Shown here: piece by piece, positions 41,466-50,208 of the stretch
How the letters are laid out: every line of letters starts with the position of its first letter
How positions within the stretch are numbered: the stretch's first letter is position 1
Assembly (NCBI GenBank): GCA_022649665.1
Contig: JALCOL010000002.1
Span: 124,001-188,000, forward strand
Length of the DNA stretch: 64,000 nt
Source: Enterococcaceae bacterium
GTDB taxonomy: Bacteria; Bacillota; Bacilli; Lactobacillales; Enterococcaceae
Direction of reading: 5' to 3'
Program-made: the position numbers and the translations under genes
The notes under the pieces: generated by a model
The model's input: only the letters and a program-made list of their open reading frames with translations
Told to the model about the DNA's origin: nothing
Database searches by the model: none

Positions 41466-42325
41466 AGACGCCTGTTAGAGAAAAAATCATGCTTTTTATC
41501 AAAATTCTGATCCAGCGTTTCATTGCCGCTGACGTCAGCAATTATTCACTGATCGTTGCCTATTATTTGCTGCTTTCGCTGTTCCCGCTGTTGATCTTGA
41601 TCGGGAACGTCCTGCCGTATATCCATATCTCACCGGACGCGATCTATCCTTATGTAGAGAGCCTTTTGCCGGAAAATGTCTACAGTTTTTTGAAGCCGGC
41701 GATCACCAGCCTTTTGACGAATAATTCCGGGCGATTGCTTTCGATCTCGCTTTTAGGAACTCTTTGGTCCGCGAGCCAAGGAGTCAATGCGATCCAAAAG
41801 TCGCTGAATAAAGTTTACGAAGTGAAAAATCGCAAAAATTACGTTATTATGCGGCTGATCTCGGTCTGGACGGTCAGCGCGCTGGTTTTGCTTTTCATTT
41901 TACTGGCTGCTTTTTTCAGTGTGGGGCAAGTCGTCGTCAAACATCTGCGCCGTGCAGCATTGATCCATTTTTCGGCGGATCTTTTTGAAAGCCTGTTCTC
42001 GTGGCGCTGGCCGGTGATTTTTCTGGTCTTGATGCTGATCTTTATTTTGCTTTACAAGTTTGTCCCAAACAAAAAAATCCCGCTGAAGCATGCGCTTCCC
42101 GGCACACTTTTTGCCGTCAGCGGCTGGCTGATCTTGGCAAAGGGTTTCGAGTGGTATGCTGCGATCTTTGAACGCTCGGTAAGCGGTTACCAGATCATCG
42201 GCAGCTTCATCGTTTTGATGATCTGGCTGAGTTTTGCCGCGACGATCGTGATCTTGGGCGGGGTTTTGAATGCGGCGCTAGAGCAATATGCATCGGAAAG
42301 CGGCAGAAGGGAAGGGCGCGCCTGA
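41462..42325 (+). CDS. YihY/BrkB-family inner membrane protein
   Basis: 287 residues with six hydrophobic segments. ADVSNYSLIVAYYLLLSLFPLLILIGNVLPY near residue 30, SLLGTLWSASQGVNAIQKSLNKVYEV near 100 and GSFIVLMIWLSFAATIVILGGVLNA near 250 are typical. Function of the family is unsettled. It is the middle gene of a tightly overlapping trio (GT8, YihY, nucleoside hydrolase). Confidence 0.92.
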   Translation: MKTPVREKIMLFIKILIQRFIAADVSNYSLIVAYYLLLSLFPLLILIGNVLPYIHISPDAIYPYVESLLPENVYSFLKPAITSLLTNNSGRLLSISLLGTLWSASQGVNAIQKSLNKVYEVKNRKNYVIMRLISVWTVSALVLLFILLAAFFSVGQVVVKHLRRAALIHFSADLFESLFSWRWPVIFLVLMLIFILLYKFVPNKKIPLKHALPGTLFAVSGWLILAKGFEWYAAIFERSVSGYQIIGSFIVLMIWLSFAATIVILGGVLNAALEQYASESGRREGRA

Positions 42326-43194
42326 TGGAAAAAGTGATCTTGGATTGCGACAATACCTTTGGATTGCCGAATCGCGATATTGATGACGGCTTGACGCTGC
42401 TCTATCTGCTGGGAGAAGCGGCGGGCGACTTATTAGGCGTCAGTTTGACGCACGGCAACGGCACACCGGCAGAAGTGCTCCAAGCAACGCAGACATTCAA
42501 AACGTGTTTGCAGCTTCAAGTGGAGACATACCCTGATCCATCTGCCGCGCTTTCAGCGCCGGCTTTTCTCGCGCAGCAAGTTGCCGCCGCGCCGCATGAA
42601 GTCACGATTTTAGCGACCGGCGCTTTGACGAATCTATACTCCGCCAGTCAAATCGATCCGGATTTTTTTAAAAAGACCAAACAGATCATCGTGATGGGCG
42701 GCGTGACGCATCCCTTGCAAGTGAACGGCCGGCCCGTTCATGAGCTGAATTTCTCGGCAGACGCCGCTGCGGCGCAAGCAGTTCTTTTGTCGGGTGCGAA
42801 CATCACGATCATGAACGGTCAGCTGACGGCGCATGCCTTTTTTTCCGTGAAAGAGCTGAAAGCGCTGCAAACACGTTTAGCCGAAAAAATACCTGCGCGT
42901 GCTTTTGCCTGGTTTCAAGAGGTGATCACGGCTTGGCTGGAGTGGAACCAAATACATTTTGGGTTTAACGGTTTTTGCAATTGGGATATGACGACTGCGC
43001 TATTTTTGACGCATCCCGCCCTTTTCTCCGCAGAAGAAGTCCTGCTTGCCCCGCAGCAGACACAGCTGGCAGAAGGGATCCTCACCTTTACGAATGATCC
43101 GGAAAAAGGAAAAAAAGTCCGAATGCCCGCGCATCTTTTAGATCTTGAAGCGTTCAATCAATTTATGGTGGCAGCGATCAGCAAGGCCTTCTGA
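42325..43194 (+). CDS. Nucleoside hydrolase (inosine-uridine preferring type)
   Basis: 289 residues. The calcium-binding N-terminal motif appears as ILDCDNTFGLPNRDIDDGLTLLYLL, slightly changed from the common DxDPGxDD. The mid segment TILATGALTNLYSA and the metal-site segment NFSADAAAAQAVLLSG match the family, as does NWDMTTALFLT near 220. It splits ribonucleosides to base and ribose; the ribokinase at 12220 could use the ribose. Start overlaps the yihY stop (TGATG). Confidence 0.87.
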   Translation: MEKVILDCDNTFGLPNRDIDDGLTLLYLLGEAAGDLLGVSLTHGNGTPAEVLQATQTFKTCLQLQVETYPDPSAALSAPAFLAQQVAAAPHEVTILATGALTNLYSASQIDPDFFKKTKQIIVMGGVTHPLQVNGRPVHELNFSADAAAAQAVLLSGANITIMNGQLTAHAFFSVKELKALQTRLAEKIPARAFAWFQEVITAWLEWNQIHFGFNGFCNWDMTTALFLTHPALFSAEEVLLAPQQTQLAEGILTFTNDPEKGKKVRMPAHLLDLEAFNQFMVAAISKAF

Positions 43195-43276
43195 ACAAAA
43201 AATAAGCGGATGGTTAGGCGCTTAGTCTCTTTCAATAGTAGAATAAAACAAAGAATCGGAAATGGGGGAAAGAGGA

Positions 43277-43825
43277 ATGAATCAAAAAATCATGTGGATC
43301 ACGACCGGAGCGCTCTTGCTTTTTCTGGCAGGATGTTCCTCCAACCAAAAAGCAAAAGACGATGACTTCGGCGCTTCCCGCTCTTCAGTAGTCAGCAAGT
43401 CTTCTTCGCAAGCACGTGCGGACTCTTCAGCGAGTTCTGCGACAGCGGCGAGTTTATCGAGCTCCGCGGCTGAAACGGCGATCACAAGTTATGACGCCGC
43501 GTACCAATACCTCTTGGCACACAAAGACGATTGGCAGTATAATAGCGACGAAGAGCGCGAGTATTTCAAGAAAAATGAAGTCGATCGCGATGATGAACAT
43601 GAAAATGTGCGTACTGATGATATCGGCGAGTATTATGAGATCGAAATCGAAGCGGATGACGATATGATGGGAAATCATCACCATATGATGGATGACGATG
43701 ACGAAGATGACAACGACGATTACGATGGCGCGATGATGGATGAAAAGATTTTCCGTGTCTATACGAACGGCACGATCCGCCAGCGCGAGATGATGAGCGG
43801 ATTTTATCAGATCTACCCTAAATAG
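43277..43825 (+). CDS. Acidic, His/Met-rich lipoprotein
   Basis: 182 residues from ATG 43277. Lipobox LLFLAGC, a Ser/Ala-rich linker, then a globular part beginning SYDAAYQYLLAHKDDW. Between about residues 122 and 155 there is an extreme run of Asp, Met and His (DDDMM, NHHHMMDDDDEDD, then more Asp), which could bind metal ions at the cell surface. The C-terminal part returns to an ordinary sequence. The family around this insert is not recognised; the insert may be a lineage-specific addition. Confidence 0.75.
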   Translation: MNQKIMWITTGALLLFLAGCSSNQKAKDDDFGASRSSVVSKSSSQARADSSASSATAASLSSSAAETAITSYDAAYQYLLAHKDDWQYNSDEEREYFKKNEVDRDDEHENVRTDDIGEYYEIEIEADDDMMGNHHHMMDDDDEDDNDDYDGAMMDEKIFRVYTNGTIRQREMMSGFYQIYPK

Positions 43826-43850
43826 CAGCAAGTACAGGAGGAAAATCACG

Positions 43851-44171
43851 ATGGATATCGGTATTATTTTAGAAACGAAAGAACACGAAAAAGCGTGGAA
43901 CGCGTTCCGCTTTGCGATCACCGCTTTGAAGCGCAATCATGAAGTGATCTTATTTTTGATGGGCGAAGCGGTCGAGATCGAAAGCATCGAAGATAAAACA
44001 TACGATGTTCCGACTTTGCTCGAACAGTTCACTCACCGCGGCGGACAAGTGATGGCATGCGGGACTTGTTTGAAATCCCGCCAGCTTGATGAAAAAACTG
44101 CTTGTCCGATCTCGACGATGGTCGACTGCGTGGAGCTTGTCGAATGGGCAGACAAAATCGTGACTTTTTAA
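43851..44171 (+). CDS. DsrE-family protein
   Basis: 106 residues with AGGAGGA upstream. A Rossmann-like core: MDIGIILETKEHEKAWNAFRFAITALKRNHEVILFLMGEAVE, then a Cys motif MACGTCLKSR near residue 70 and CPISTMVDCVELVEWADKIVTF at the end. DsrE/F/YchN-like proteins bind or relay sulfur through such Cys residues. It follows the acidic lipoprotein by 26 bases and is followed by a terminator. Confidence 0.85.
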   Translation: MDIGIILETKEHEKAWNAFRFAITALKRNHEVILFLMGEAVEIESIEDKTYDVPTLLEQFTHRGGQVMACGTCLKSRQLDEKTACPISTMVDCVELVEWADKIVTF

Positions 44172-44188
44172 ACGGAAAGTGTGCATTT

Positions 44189-44221
44189 CCTCTGCAAGAG
44201 AAGATCTTGCAGAGGTTTTTT
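44189..44221 (+). terminator. Terminator after the dsrE-like gene
   Basis: CCTCTGCAAG pairs with CTTGCAGAGG, then TTTTTT. Confidence 0.93.
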
Positions 44222-44375
44222 ATTTGCATTATTAACTGATTTCATCATGATAAATGTGTTAAAAGTATAAAAAATATGCGATAATAGCTGAAATTTAATA
44301 AAAATAGTATGCAATGGCGAGGATCGCTGATCAAAGTATATAAAGAGAATCCCCAATTCAGTTGAGGAGAGGAGT

Positions 44376-44885
44376 TTGATTGCTTTGAAGAGCTGCAAAA
44401 CAGTTGTGTTGAAATTATTGATGTTTCTTCCGCTTTTGTTTTCGCTAGGGGCCTTGCGGTTGCTGCCGGCCAAAATTCCTGGGCATTACGGTTTGTCCGG
44501 CAGTGTCGACCGCTGGGGAAGCAAGTTCGAAGTTTTGATCTTGCCAATCTGTGTGCTTCTGATGGGTGCGTTTCTGCTTTTTCTGACAAAAAAAGCGGTC
44601 AGTGAGCCGCAAGCCAACCAAGTGTTGACGACGGGGATCGTTTCGCTAGCTACTTTGAACGTTTTGAACGGCTACATGCTCTTCACGAGTGTTTGAGCGG
44701 TTCGTGAGTTAGCGGAAATGCCGATCGATATTTTCAATTTAGCGTTTCTCTTGGTCGGCGCAGGATTGATATTTTTAGGCAGTATGCCAGTAAAAAAGGG
44801 CTCTGTGACCAAAATCATCGCGATCGCTTGCGGAGCCCCTTGTATTTTGCTGGGTTTGTTGATACATTTCGGGACTGGAAGATAA
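44376..44885 (+). pseudogene. SdpI/DUF1648-like membrane protein gene interrupted by an in-frame TGA
   Basis: One reading frame runs from about TTG 44376 or 44385 (GGAGAGGAG upstream) to TAA 44883-44885, broken only by TGA at 44694-44696. Before it lie DUF1648-type features (LPAKIPGHYGLSGSVDRWGSK) and helices; after it the frame continues with two more hydrophobic segments (FNLAFLLVGAGLIFLGSMP; IAIACGAPCILLGLLIHF) as in the C-terminal half of SdpI-like immunity proteins. The likely cause is a TGG to TGA change. Either a recent pseudogene, a truncated functional protein, readthrough, or a sequence error. Confidence 0.75.
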
Positions 44886-44952
44886 GTTTTGTCACAGTCT
44901 CTGATTTTCGTAGGTTCAATGGTTGTTTTATTCCTTTTTCAAAATCGAAATC

Positions 44953-44993
44953 AAAAAGATAGCGTGCACGATTTAAATGCACGCTATCTTTTT
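44953..44993. terminator. Bidirectional terminator
   Basis: AAAAAGATAGCGTGCA pairs with TGCACGCTATCTTTTT, with A and T runs on either side, between the SdpI-like pseudogene and the minus-strand DUF6483-like gene. Confidence 0.93.
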
Positions 44994-44995
44994 GC

Positions 44996-45319
44996 TCAAT
45001 TTTCGTTCAAAAATTTCTCGAGCGTTGTCCGTTCCGTACTGTTTGGGAATCGCTGGTAGCTGTTCAGCGCTTTCCAGTCAGCGGAGCTCAGCGATAGTGT
45101 TTTTGCGAGGTCTTCTTCTGACAATTTCATGCGGGCTGCTTTTTGCTCGACGTCGGCAACGAGAAGCAAGTTATCGATCTCTTCGTCATTTAGCAGGTCG
45201 CTTTCTTTTTGTTCTTGGCGGATGATCTCGGTGACTGACTTGCGGTCCAAAAATTGCCCGATCCCTTCTGCTAGTTGGCGGATTTGGCGCATGATAAAAT
45301 CCCGATCTTCAACTCCCAT
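44996..45319 (-). CDS. Small helical protein (DUF6483-like), unknown function
   Basis: 107 residues from ATG 45319 (GAGGGG upstream); the frame extends to 45349. Predicted mostly helical, starting GVEDRDFIMRQIRQLAEGIGQFL, a pattern seen in DUF6483 proteins of Firmicutes. No signal peptide or membrane segment. Divergent from the padR gene. Confidence 0.7.
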   Translation of the reverse strand: MGVEDRDFIMRQIRQLAEGIGQFLDRKSVTEIIRQEQKESDLLNDEEIDNLLLVADVEQKAARMKLSEEDLAKTLSLSSADWKALNSYQRFPNSTERTTLEKFLNEN

Positions 45320-45422
45320 GGCGATCCCCTCATTTCTTTTGATCATCATACCATGTTTTTCTTATAAACCGCTTAAATATTTTCCCGGCTTTTTACTTCA
45401 CCTGCCGGAGTACTTGTGGTAA

Positions 45423-45447
45423 GATTACTTTATGAGATGGAGTAATC
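45423..45447. promoter_or_regulatory. Probable PadR operator
   Basis: Inverted repeat GATTACT-N11-AGTAATC with perfect 7-bp arms, ending 16 bp before the padR ATG. Position and symmetry fit autoregulation. Confidence 0.6.
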
Positions 45448-45463
45448 ATCGGGAGGTGGCGTG

Positions 45464-45787
45464 ATGATTTCAGGAGAGGGGATCCGCGGCTATAATGATG
45501 CGATCATTTTGACGATCGTGGCCGAAGAGGATTCCTATGGATATGCGATTTCCAGAGCGATCAAAGAGCGGACGCAGGCGCAGTACATCATCAAGGAAAC
45601 GACACTGTATTCGGCGTTTACTCGTTTGGAGAAAAAGGGATACTTGGCCGCTTACCCGGGAGAAGTGACCCATGGCAAGAAGCGGACTTATTACCGGATC
45701 ACTTCCGCCGGCCGAAAATTTCTGGAAGAAAAAAAAGAAGAGTGGCAATTGACGAAGCAAGTGGTCGACCGCTTTTTAGAGGAGTGA
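45464..45787 (+). CDS. PadR-family transcriptional regulator
   Basis: 107 residues from ATG 45464 (GGGAGGTGG upstream). ILTIVAEEDSYGYAISRAIKERTQ is the PadR winged-helix start, then TLYSAFTRLEKKGYL and the wing KKRTYYRITSAGRKFL. Followed five bases later by the DUF1700-like membrane protein gene, the usual partner. Confidence 0.95.
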   Translation: MISGEGIRGYNDAIILTIVAEEDSYGYAISRAIKERTQAQYIIKETTLYSAFTRLEKKGYLAAYPGEVTHGKKRTYYRITSAGRKFLEEKKEEWQLTKQVVDRFLEE

Positions 45788-45792
45788 AAAAA

Positions 45793-46731
45793 ATGGATAC
45801 GATTCGTGATTATTTAGAAAATTTGTTCAAAAATGTACCGCAAACACCGGCTGCGGAAAAGGCCAAAGCGAATTTGCTGGCAACGATGGAAGATCACTAT
45901 CAGGCATTGATCGATGAAGGGAAAAGCGAGAATGAAGCGATCGGCGCAGTGATCAGCGAGTTCGGCTCGATCGATGAACTGCTGGAGGAGCTCGGGATCG
46001 CGAAAGAAGAAAAAGCCGATGCAATCGATGCGATCACGATCGACGAAGGTGAAAATTATTTTTCGATGATCCATAAATTTGCACTCTATATTTCGCTCGG
46101 GGTCGTGCTTTCTTGCGCCGCATGCGCTTCGATCGTCCTTTTTGCTGATTCGCATCGAGAAGTGCTTGGTTTGGTCGGTTTCTTCTTGATCGCCGCGCTC
46201 GCGGTCGGGCTGTTCGTTGCCGGTGGAATGGAATATTCGAAACAAAATCGAAAATTGAACGACCGGCCGCTGACCCGCGAAGTCCGCGAGTTCGCGGCCG
46301 AGCAAGTCGAAGGCTATACGAAAAGCTTTACGTTCTCTTTGATCGCCGGGATCTTCATGTGTATCATTTCGGTCACGCCGATCTTTCTCTTTGGCGATCA
46401 AGTCGGCGTCAGTTTATTTTTACTGTTGGCGGGGTTGGGGAGTTTTTTGATCATTTACGGCAGTATCACGTATAATGGTTTTCGCAAATTGGCGGATGGC
46501 GCGATCTTCATTGCCGATGAAGATGAGCCGGGTCCGCGGGCGAGTGAAGAAATCTACGGCGAACATGCGCCGAAAATCATGGTCTTCAATAAAATCTATT
46601 GGCCGCTGATCGTTGTGATCTATCTGGGCTTCTCCTTCTTCACGAACAGCTGGGCCTTCAGCTGGATGGTTTTTCCGCTTGCGGGTGTTCTTCACGAAGC
46701 GATCGCCGCGGCGCTTAAGATCAAACACTAA
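45793..46731 (+). CDS. Membrane protein with DUF1700-like N-terminal domain
   Basis: 312 residues from ATG 45793. Residues 1-75 form the helical DUF1700/permease-prefix-like domain (LENLFKNVP, LLATMEDHYQALIDEGKSENEAIGAVISEFGS). Then come pairs of hydrophobic segments near residues 100-140, 190-235 and 265-305. Co-transcribed with padR. Such proteins are thought to respond to envelope or membrane stress; the exact role is unknown. Confidence 0.88.
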   Translation: MDTIRDYLENLFKNVPQTPAAEKAKANLLATMEDHYQALIDEGKSENEAIGAVISEFGSIDELLEELGIAKEEKADAIDAITIDEGENYFSMIHKFALYISLGVVLSCAACASIVLFADSHREVLGLVGFFLIAALAVGLFVAGGMEYSKQNRKLNDRPLTREVREFAAEQVEGYTKSFTFSLIAGIFMCIISVTPIFLFGDQVGVSLFLLLAGLGSFLIIYGSITYNGFRKLADGAIFIADEDEPGPRASEEIYGEHAPKIMVFNKIYWPLIVVIYLGFSFFTNSWAFSWMVFPLAGVLHEAIAAALKIKH

Positions 46732-46806
46732 AAGGGCTCCTATTGGACAATTTCCCGGAAGCCTTTCATAATGAAAAGTGAGAATAAAAAAGGGGAGTTG
46801 TAAAAT

Positions 46807-47355
46807 ATGAACACACTTATTTTAGTTTTTCATCCGAAAGATCCAGTTTCCAAAGTCAATAAACGGCTGGCAGAAGCGGCTGAAGAAAATAGCGACTTTA
46901 TCGTACGCGACATGTACGAGCTGTATCCGGATCACAAGATCGATGTCAAAAAAGAGCAGGAGCTGCTCGAAGATGCGGACCGGATCGTGCTGCAGTTTCC
47001 GATGTATTGGTACAGCAGCCCTTCGCTTTTGAAGCAGTGGGAAGATGACGTTTTAGCTTACGGCTGGGCATATGGCTCGACCGGCGACAAGCTGCACGGC
47101 AAAGAACTTTTGATCGCGATCTCGACCGGCGGCGCCTCAACGAATTATGCGCATGACGGCAGCGCCCACTACACGGTGACCGATCTTTTGCGGCCGCTCC
47201 AAGCGACGAGTGATCTGATCGGAACGAAATATTTGGAACCGTTCATCACCGGCGGAGCGCTGACGATCACCGAGGACATCCTCGAAGAACGTGCGCGCGA
47301 ATACGTGGCTTATCTGAATAAGGAACATATCAATACCGTGGGAACATATGAATAA
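46807..47355 (+). CDS. NAD(P)H quinone reductase / KefF-like flavodoxin-fold protein
   Basis: 182 residues. Flavodoxin-fold features of the NQO1/MdaB/KefF group: ILVFHPKDPVSKVNKRLAEAA, LEDADRIVLQFPMYWYSSPSLLKQWEDDVLAYGWAYG near residue 55-95 and LLIAISTGG near 101. It would reduce quinones with FMN or FAD and NAD(P)H in the cytoplasm. Single gene with its own terminator. Confidence 0.93.
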   Translation: MNTLILVFHPKDPVSKVNKRLAEAAEENSDFIVRDMYELYPDHKIDVKKEQELLEDADRIVLQFPMYWYSSPSLLKQWEDDVLAYGWAYGSTGDKLHGKELLIAISTGGASTNYAHDGSAHYTVTDLLRPLQATSDLIGTKYLEPFITGGALTITEDILEERAREYVAYLNKEHINTVGTYE

Positions 47356-47388
47356 CCAGCGGCCGTTGAAATGCCGGTTCGCTAAAAA

Positions 47389-47418
47389 AGTTGTGACGAA
47401 ATTTGTCGCAGCTTTTTT
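47389..47418 (+). terminator. Terminator
   Basis: AGTTGTGAC pairs with GTCGCAGCT (two G-T pairs), followed by seven T. Confidence 0.8.
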
Positions 47419-47502
47419 TGCGGCTTTTTTTAATACTTGACAGCTATCAATTTTTAAGCGCCAGACTTTTCCTATACTAAGGATGCAGAGGGGGAGATAG
47501 AG

Positions 47503-49401
47503 ATGAAAATCCAACAATGGATCAATCAGCATAAAAAAATGATCGTCTGGCTCAGCGGGGTCTTGATCGTTCTGGCATTCGCGGTGCAAAAAGGACTCGG
47601 GCTGGCGTGGGGATACCCGGCGTTTATGATCCCAGCTTCGATCATCGGCGCCGTACCGATCGCGATCAATGCGTATCAAGCGCTGAAAGTCAAAGTCGTC
47701 AGTATCGACTTGTTAGTCACGATCGCAGTCGTCGGCGCCTTTTTGATCAAAGAATACAATGAATCAGCCATCGTCACTTTCTTATTTTTATTTGGGAGTT
47801 TACTGGAACAGCGGACGCTCGAGAAAACGCGCTCAGCGATCCAAGATTTGACGAAGATGGCGCCAGCCAGTGCGCTGGTCATCCGCGGCGGAGAAACCGA
47901 AAAAGTCGATATCGATGAGGTAGAGGCAGGCGACTTGCTGCTGGTCAAGACCGGTGCGCAAGTCCCCGTCGACGGCATCATTGAAGCGGGCAGCGGCTAT
48001 TTGAATGAAGCGAGCGTTACCGGTGAAGCGGTGCCGGCGAAAAAGGCAAATGGCGCAAAAGTATTTGCCGGGACGATGCTGGAAAACGGCACGCTGAAAG
48101 TCCGCGCCGAAAAAGTCGGCGAAGATACGACGTTCGGCAAGATCATTGAACTCGTCGAAGAAGCACAAGACAGCCAGTCCAGCGCAGAACGCTTTATCGA
48201 TAAATTCGCGAAATACTATACGCCGCTCGTCCTGCTGTTAGCTGCGACGATCGGGATCGCCACACAAGATGTGCGGCTTGCGATCACGATCTTGGTACTC
48301 GGCTGCCCAGGCGCGCTCGTGATCGGGGTCCCGGTTTCCAATGTCGCCGGGATCGGCAACGGGGCGAAACACGGCGTGCTCTTAAAAGGCGGCGAAGTCC
48401 TCGACACCTTCAGCAAGGTCGATACGATGGTTTTCGATAAGACCGGCACGCTGACAAACGGCACCCCGACCGTCGCGGTGGTGGAAAAAATCAAAGCAGC
48501 TGAAGAAGGGTTGGCGCTTGCCGCGAGCATCGAACGCGAAAGCGATCATCCGCTCGGAAAAGCGATCATCGACTACGCTGCACTTGACCACTATGCAGCC
48601 GTGACGGAGACGGAAGTCGTCAAAGGTCAAGGGATCAAAGCGGTCGCAGACGGCAAACATGTATTGATCGGCAATCCGCTTCTTTTGAAAGAAAACGAGA
48701 TCGCGCTCACAAGCCAGCAGCATAAACGCGCAGCCGCACTTGAAAAACAAGGGAATTCGTTAGTCTATGTAGCGCTCGACGGCAAGCTTTCGGTGATCAT
48801 CGGCATCAAAGACCAAGTGCGGGTCGGTGTGAAAGAGACGCTGCAGCAGCTCAAAAAGCTCGGCGTGAAAAACTTGATCATGCTCTCAGGCGACCAGCAG
48901 TCAACCGCTGAATATGTCGCAAATCAGATCGGGATCACGGAAGTCCACGGAAATCTTTTGCCGGAACAAAAAGTCGAAAAAGTGAAAAAGCTGAAAGCCG
49001 CTGGACATACGGTCGCTTTTGTCGGCGACGGGATCAACGACAGCCCCTCGATCGCTACCGCCGATATCGGGATCGCGATGGGCGGCGGTACCGATGTTGC
49101 GATCGACACTTCCGACGTCGTTTTGATGAGATCCGATTTCCGGCAATTGTCTTACGCGCTTGATCTGACGAAGCGCACTGTCAAAAATATGAAAGAAAAT
49201 ATCCTCATCGCGATCGGCACAGTCTTGTTCCTGCTCTTAGGACTGGTCTACGGATATATCTACATGGCAAGCGGGATGCTCGTTCACGAGCTGAGTATTC
49301 TAGTCGTTGTCTTCAACGGGATGCGCCTTTTGGCTTTTCACCAAAAGAAAACAAAACTTGATACAAATCAAGTTCAATTCGCGGCAAAAGACCTACACTG
49401 A
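47503..49401 (+). CDS. P1B-type heavy-metal-transporting ATPase with a CPG transmembrane motif
   Basis: 632 residues. There is no N-terminal HMA domain; the first helices start at once (MIVWLSGVLIVLAFAV). Actuator loop SVTGEAVPAKK (Ala where TGES is usual), membrane metal site LGCPGALVIGVPVSN near residue 270 (CPG in place of CPC/SPC), phosphorylation motif VFDKTGTLTNG near 313, SDHPLGKAI near 349, and hinge GDGINDSPS near 509. All ATPase core residues are present. The next genes encode an HMA chaperone, a Dps-like protein and a Crp/Fnr regulator. Probable metal efflux; the ion cannot be named from this motif. Confidence 0.93.
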   Translation: MKIQQWINQHKKMIVWLSGVLIVLAFAVQKGLGLAWGYPAFMIPASIIGAVPIAINAYQALKVKVVSIDLLVTIAVVGAFLIKEYNESAIVTFLFLFGSLLEQRTLEKTRSAIQDLTKMAPASALVIRGGETEKVDIDEVEAGDLLLVKTGAQVPVDGIIEAGSGYLNEASVTGEAVPAKKANGAKVFAGTMLENGTLKVRAEKVGEDTTFGKIIELVEEAQDSQSSAERFIDKFAKYYTPLVLLLAATIGIATQDVRLAITILVLGCPGALVIGVPVSNVAGIGNGAKHGVLLKGGEVLDTFSKVDTMVFDKTGTLTNGTPTVAVVEKIKAAEEGLALAASIERESDHPLGKAIIDYAALDHYAAVTETEVVKGQGIKAVADGKHVLIGNPLLLKENEIALTSQQHKRAAALEKQGNSLVYVALDGKLSVIIGIKDQVRVGVKETLQQLKKLGVKNLIMLSGDQQSTAEYVANQIGITEVHGNLLPEQKVEKVKKLKAAGHTVAFVGDGINDSPSIATADIGIAMGGGTDVAIDTSDVVLMRSDFRQLSYALDLTKRTVKNMKENILIAIGTVLFLLLGLVYGYIYMASGMLVHELSILVVVFNGMRLLAFHQKKTKLDTNQVQFAAKDLH

Positions 49402-49425
49402 TCATGAAGAAAGGGGAAATCAAAA

Positions 49426-49653
49426 ATGGAAAACATTATTTTAGTATTAGAACCATTGACCTGCCCGTCTTGTATGCAAAAGATCGAGGGCGGCGTCTCA
49501 AAAATCAGCGGCGTCAAGAAAGTAAAAGTCCTCTTTAACGCCAGCAAAGTCAAAGCAATGATCGACAGCACGAAAACGAATGCCGATGCGCTGAAAGAAC
49601 AAGTTGAGAAACTAGGATTTACCGTCAAGAAAGTCAAGGTGAAAGAATCATGA
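49426..49653 (+). CDS. HMA-domain metal chaperone (CopZ-like)
   Basis: 75 residues with GAAAGGGGA upstream. LEPLTCPSCMQKIEGGVSKISGVKKVKVLFNASKVKAMID is a single ferredoxin-fold HMA domain with the metal site CPSC (C-x-x-C). It probably supplies in trans the domain missing from the ATPase encoded 24 bases upstream. Four-base overlap with the Dps-like gene. Confidence 0.9.
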   Translation: MENIILVLEPLTCPSCMQKIEGGVSKISGVKKVKVLFNASKVKAMIDSTKTNADALKEQVEKLGFTVKKVKVKES

Positions 49654-50198
49654 GTGAAACCGCCGCAGAAAAATACCAAGCAGAACTGACCCAAAGCGAT
49701 CAGGATCATCATACACCGACTGCCGGCGCGATGACCGGACACATTATCGCGAATCTTGCGATCCATCAAACGAAATTGCGTCAAGCAGCCGGCTATCTGA
49801 AAGGCTGTAAAGCGATCCTCTTGCATGAGACGCTGCAGACGATGATCGCTGAAGAAGTGCAAAAACTTGACGTAATCAATAAATTAATGTTAGATGAAGG
49901 GGAAGTCATCCCTACGACTACGGCTGAATACCAAAAATATACGATGCTCGAAGAAAGCGGCCAGCTGAAATACGAACCGACCGAAACGATCTTGCAAACG
50001 ATCGTACAGGACTTCGCGACCCAGCGCCTGTTCGTGACGCGCGGGATCGCCTTAGCTGAAAAAGAACAAAAATTCGGTCTGGAGCTCTTCTTGAAAGAAT
50101 TCGATACTTGGTGCAAACACCAGATCTTCTTGATCCAAACAGCTTTAGGACGGGAGGTTGGCGCAGGTCTCGAAGAAGACGAGGATGACGAAGACTAG
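49650..50198 (+). CDS. Divergent Dps/ferritin-like protein
   Basis: 182 residues. The four-helix layout and segments NLAIHQTKLRQAAGYLKGCKAILLHETLQTMIAEEVQKLDVINKLML fit the Dps family (normally W-H-x-KG-x-x-F...LHE...D..aE). Parts of the canonical ferroxidase site are altered (the first His region reads AGYLKG). The C-terminus is strongly acidic (EEDEDDED). It may store or buffer metal or bind DNA. Position inside a metal-export cassette supports metal handling. Overlaps the HMA gene by ATGA. Confidence 0.75.
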   Translation: MSETAAEKYQAELTQSDQDHHTPTAGAMTGHIIANLAIHQTKLRQAAGYLKGCKAILLHETLQTMIAEEVQKLDVINKLMLDEGEVIPTTTAEYQKYTMLEESGQLKYEPTETILQTIVQDFATQRLFVTRGIALAEKEQKFGLELFLKEFDTWCKHQIFLIQTALGREVGAGLEEDEDDED

Positions 50199-50208
50199 GA
50201 GGGATCAG

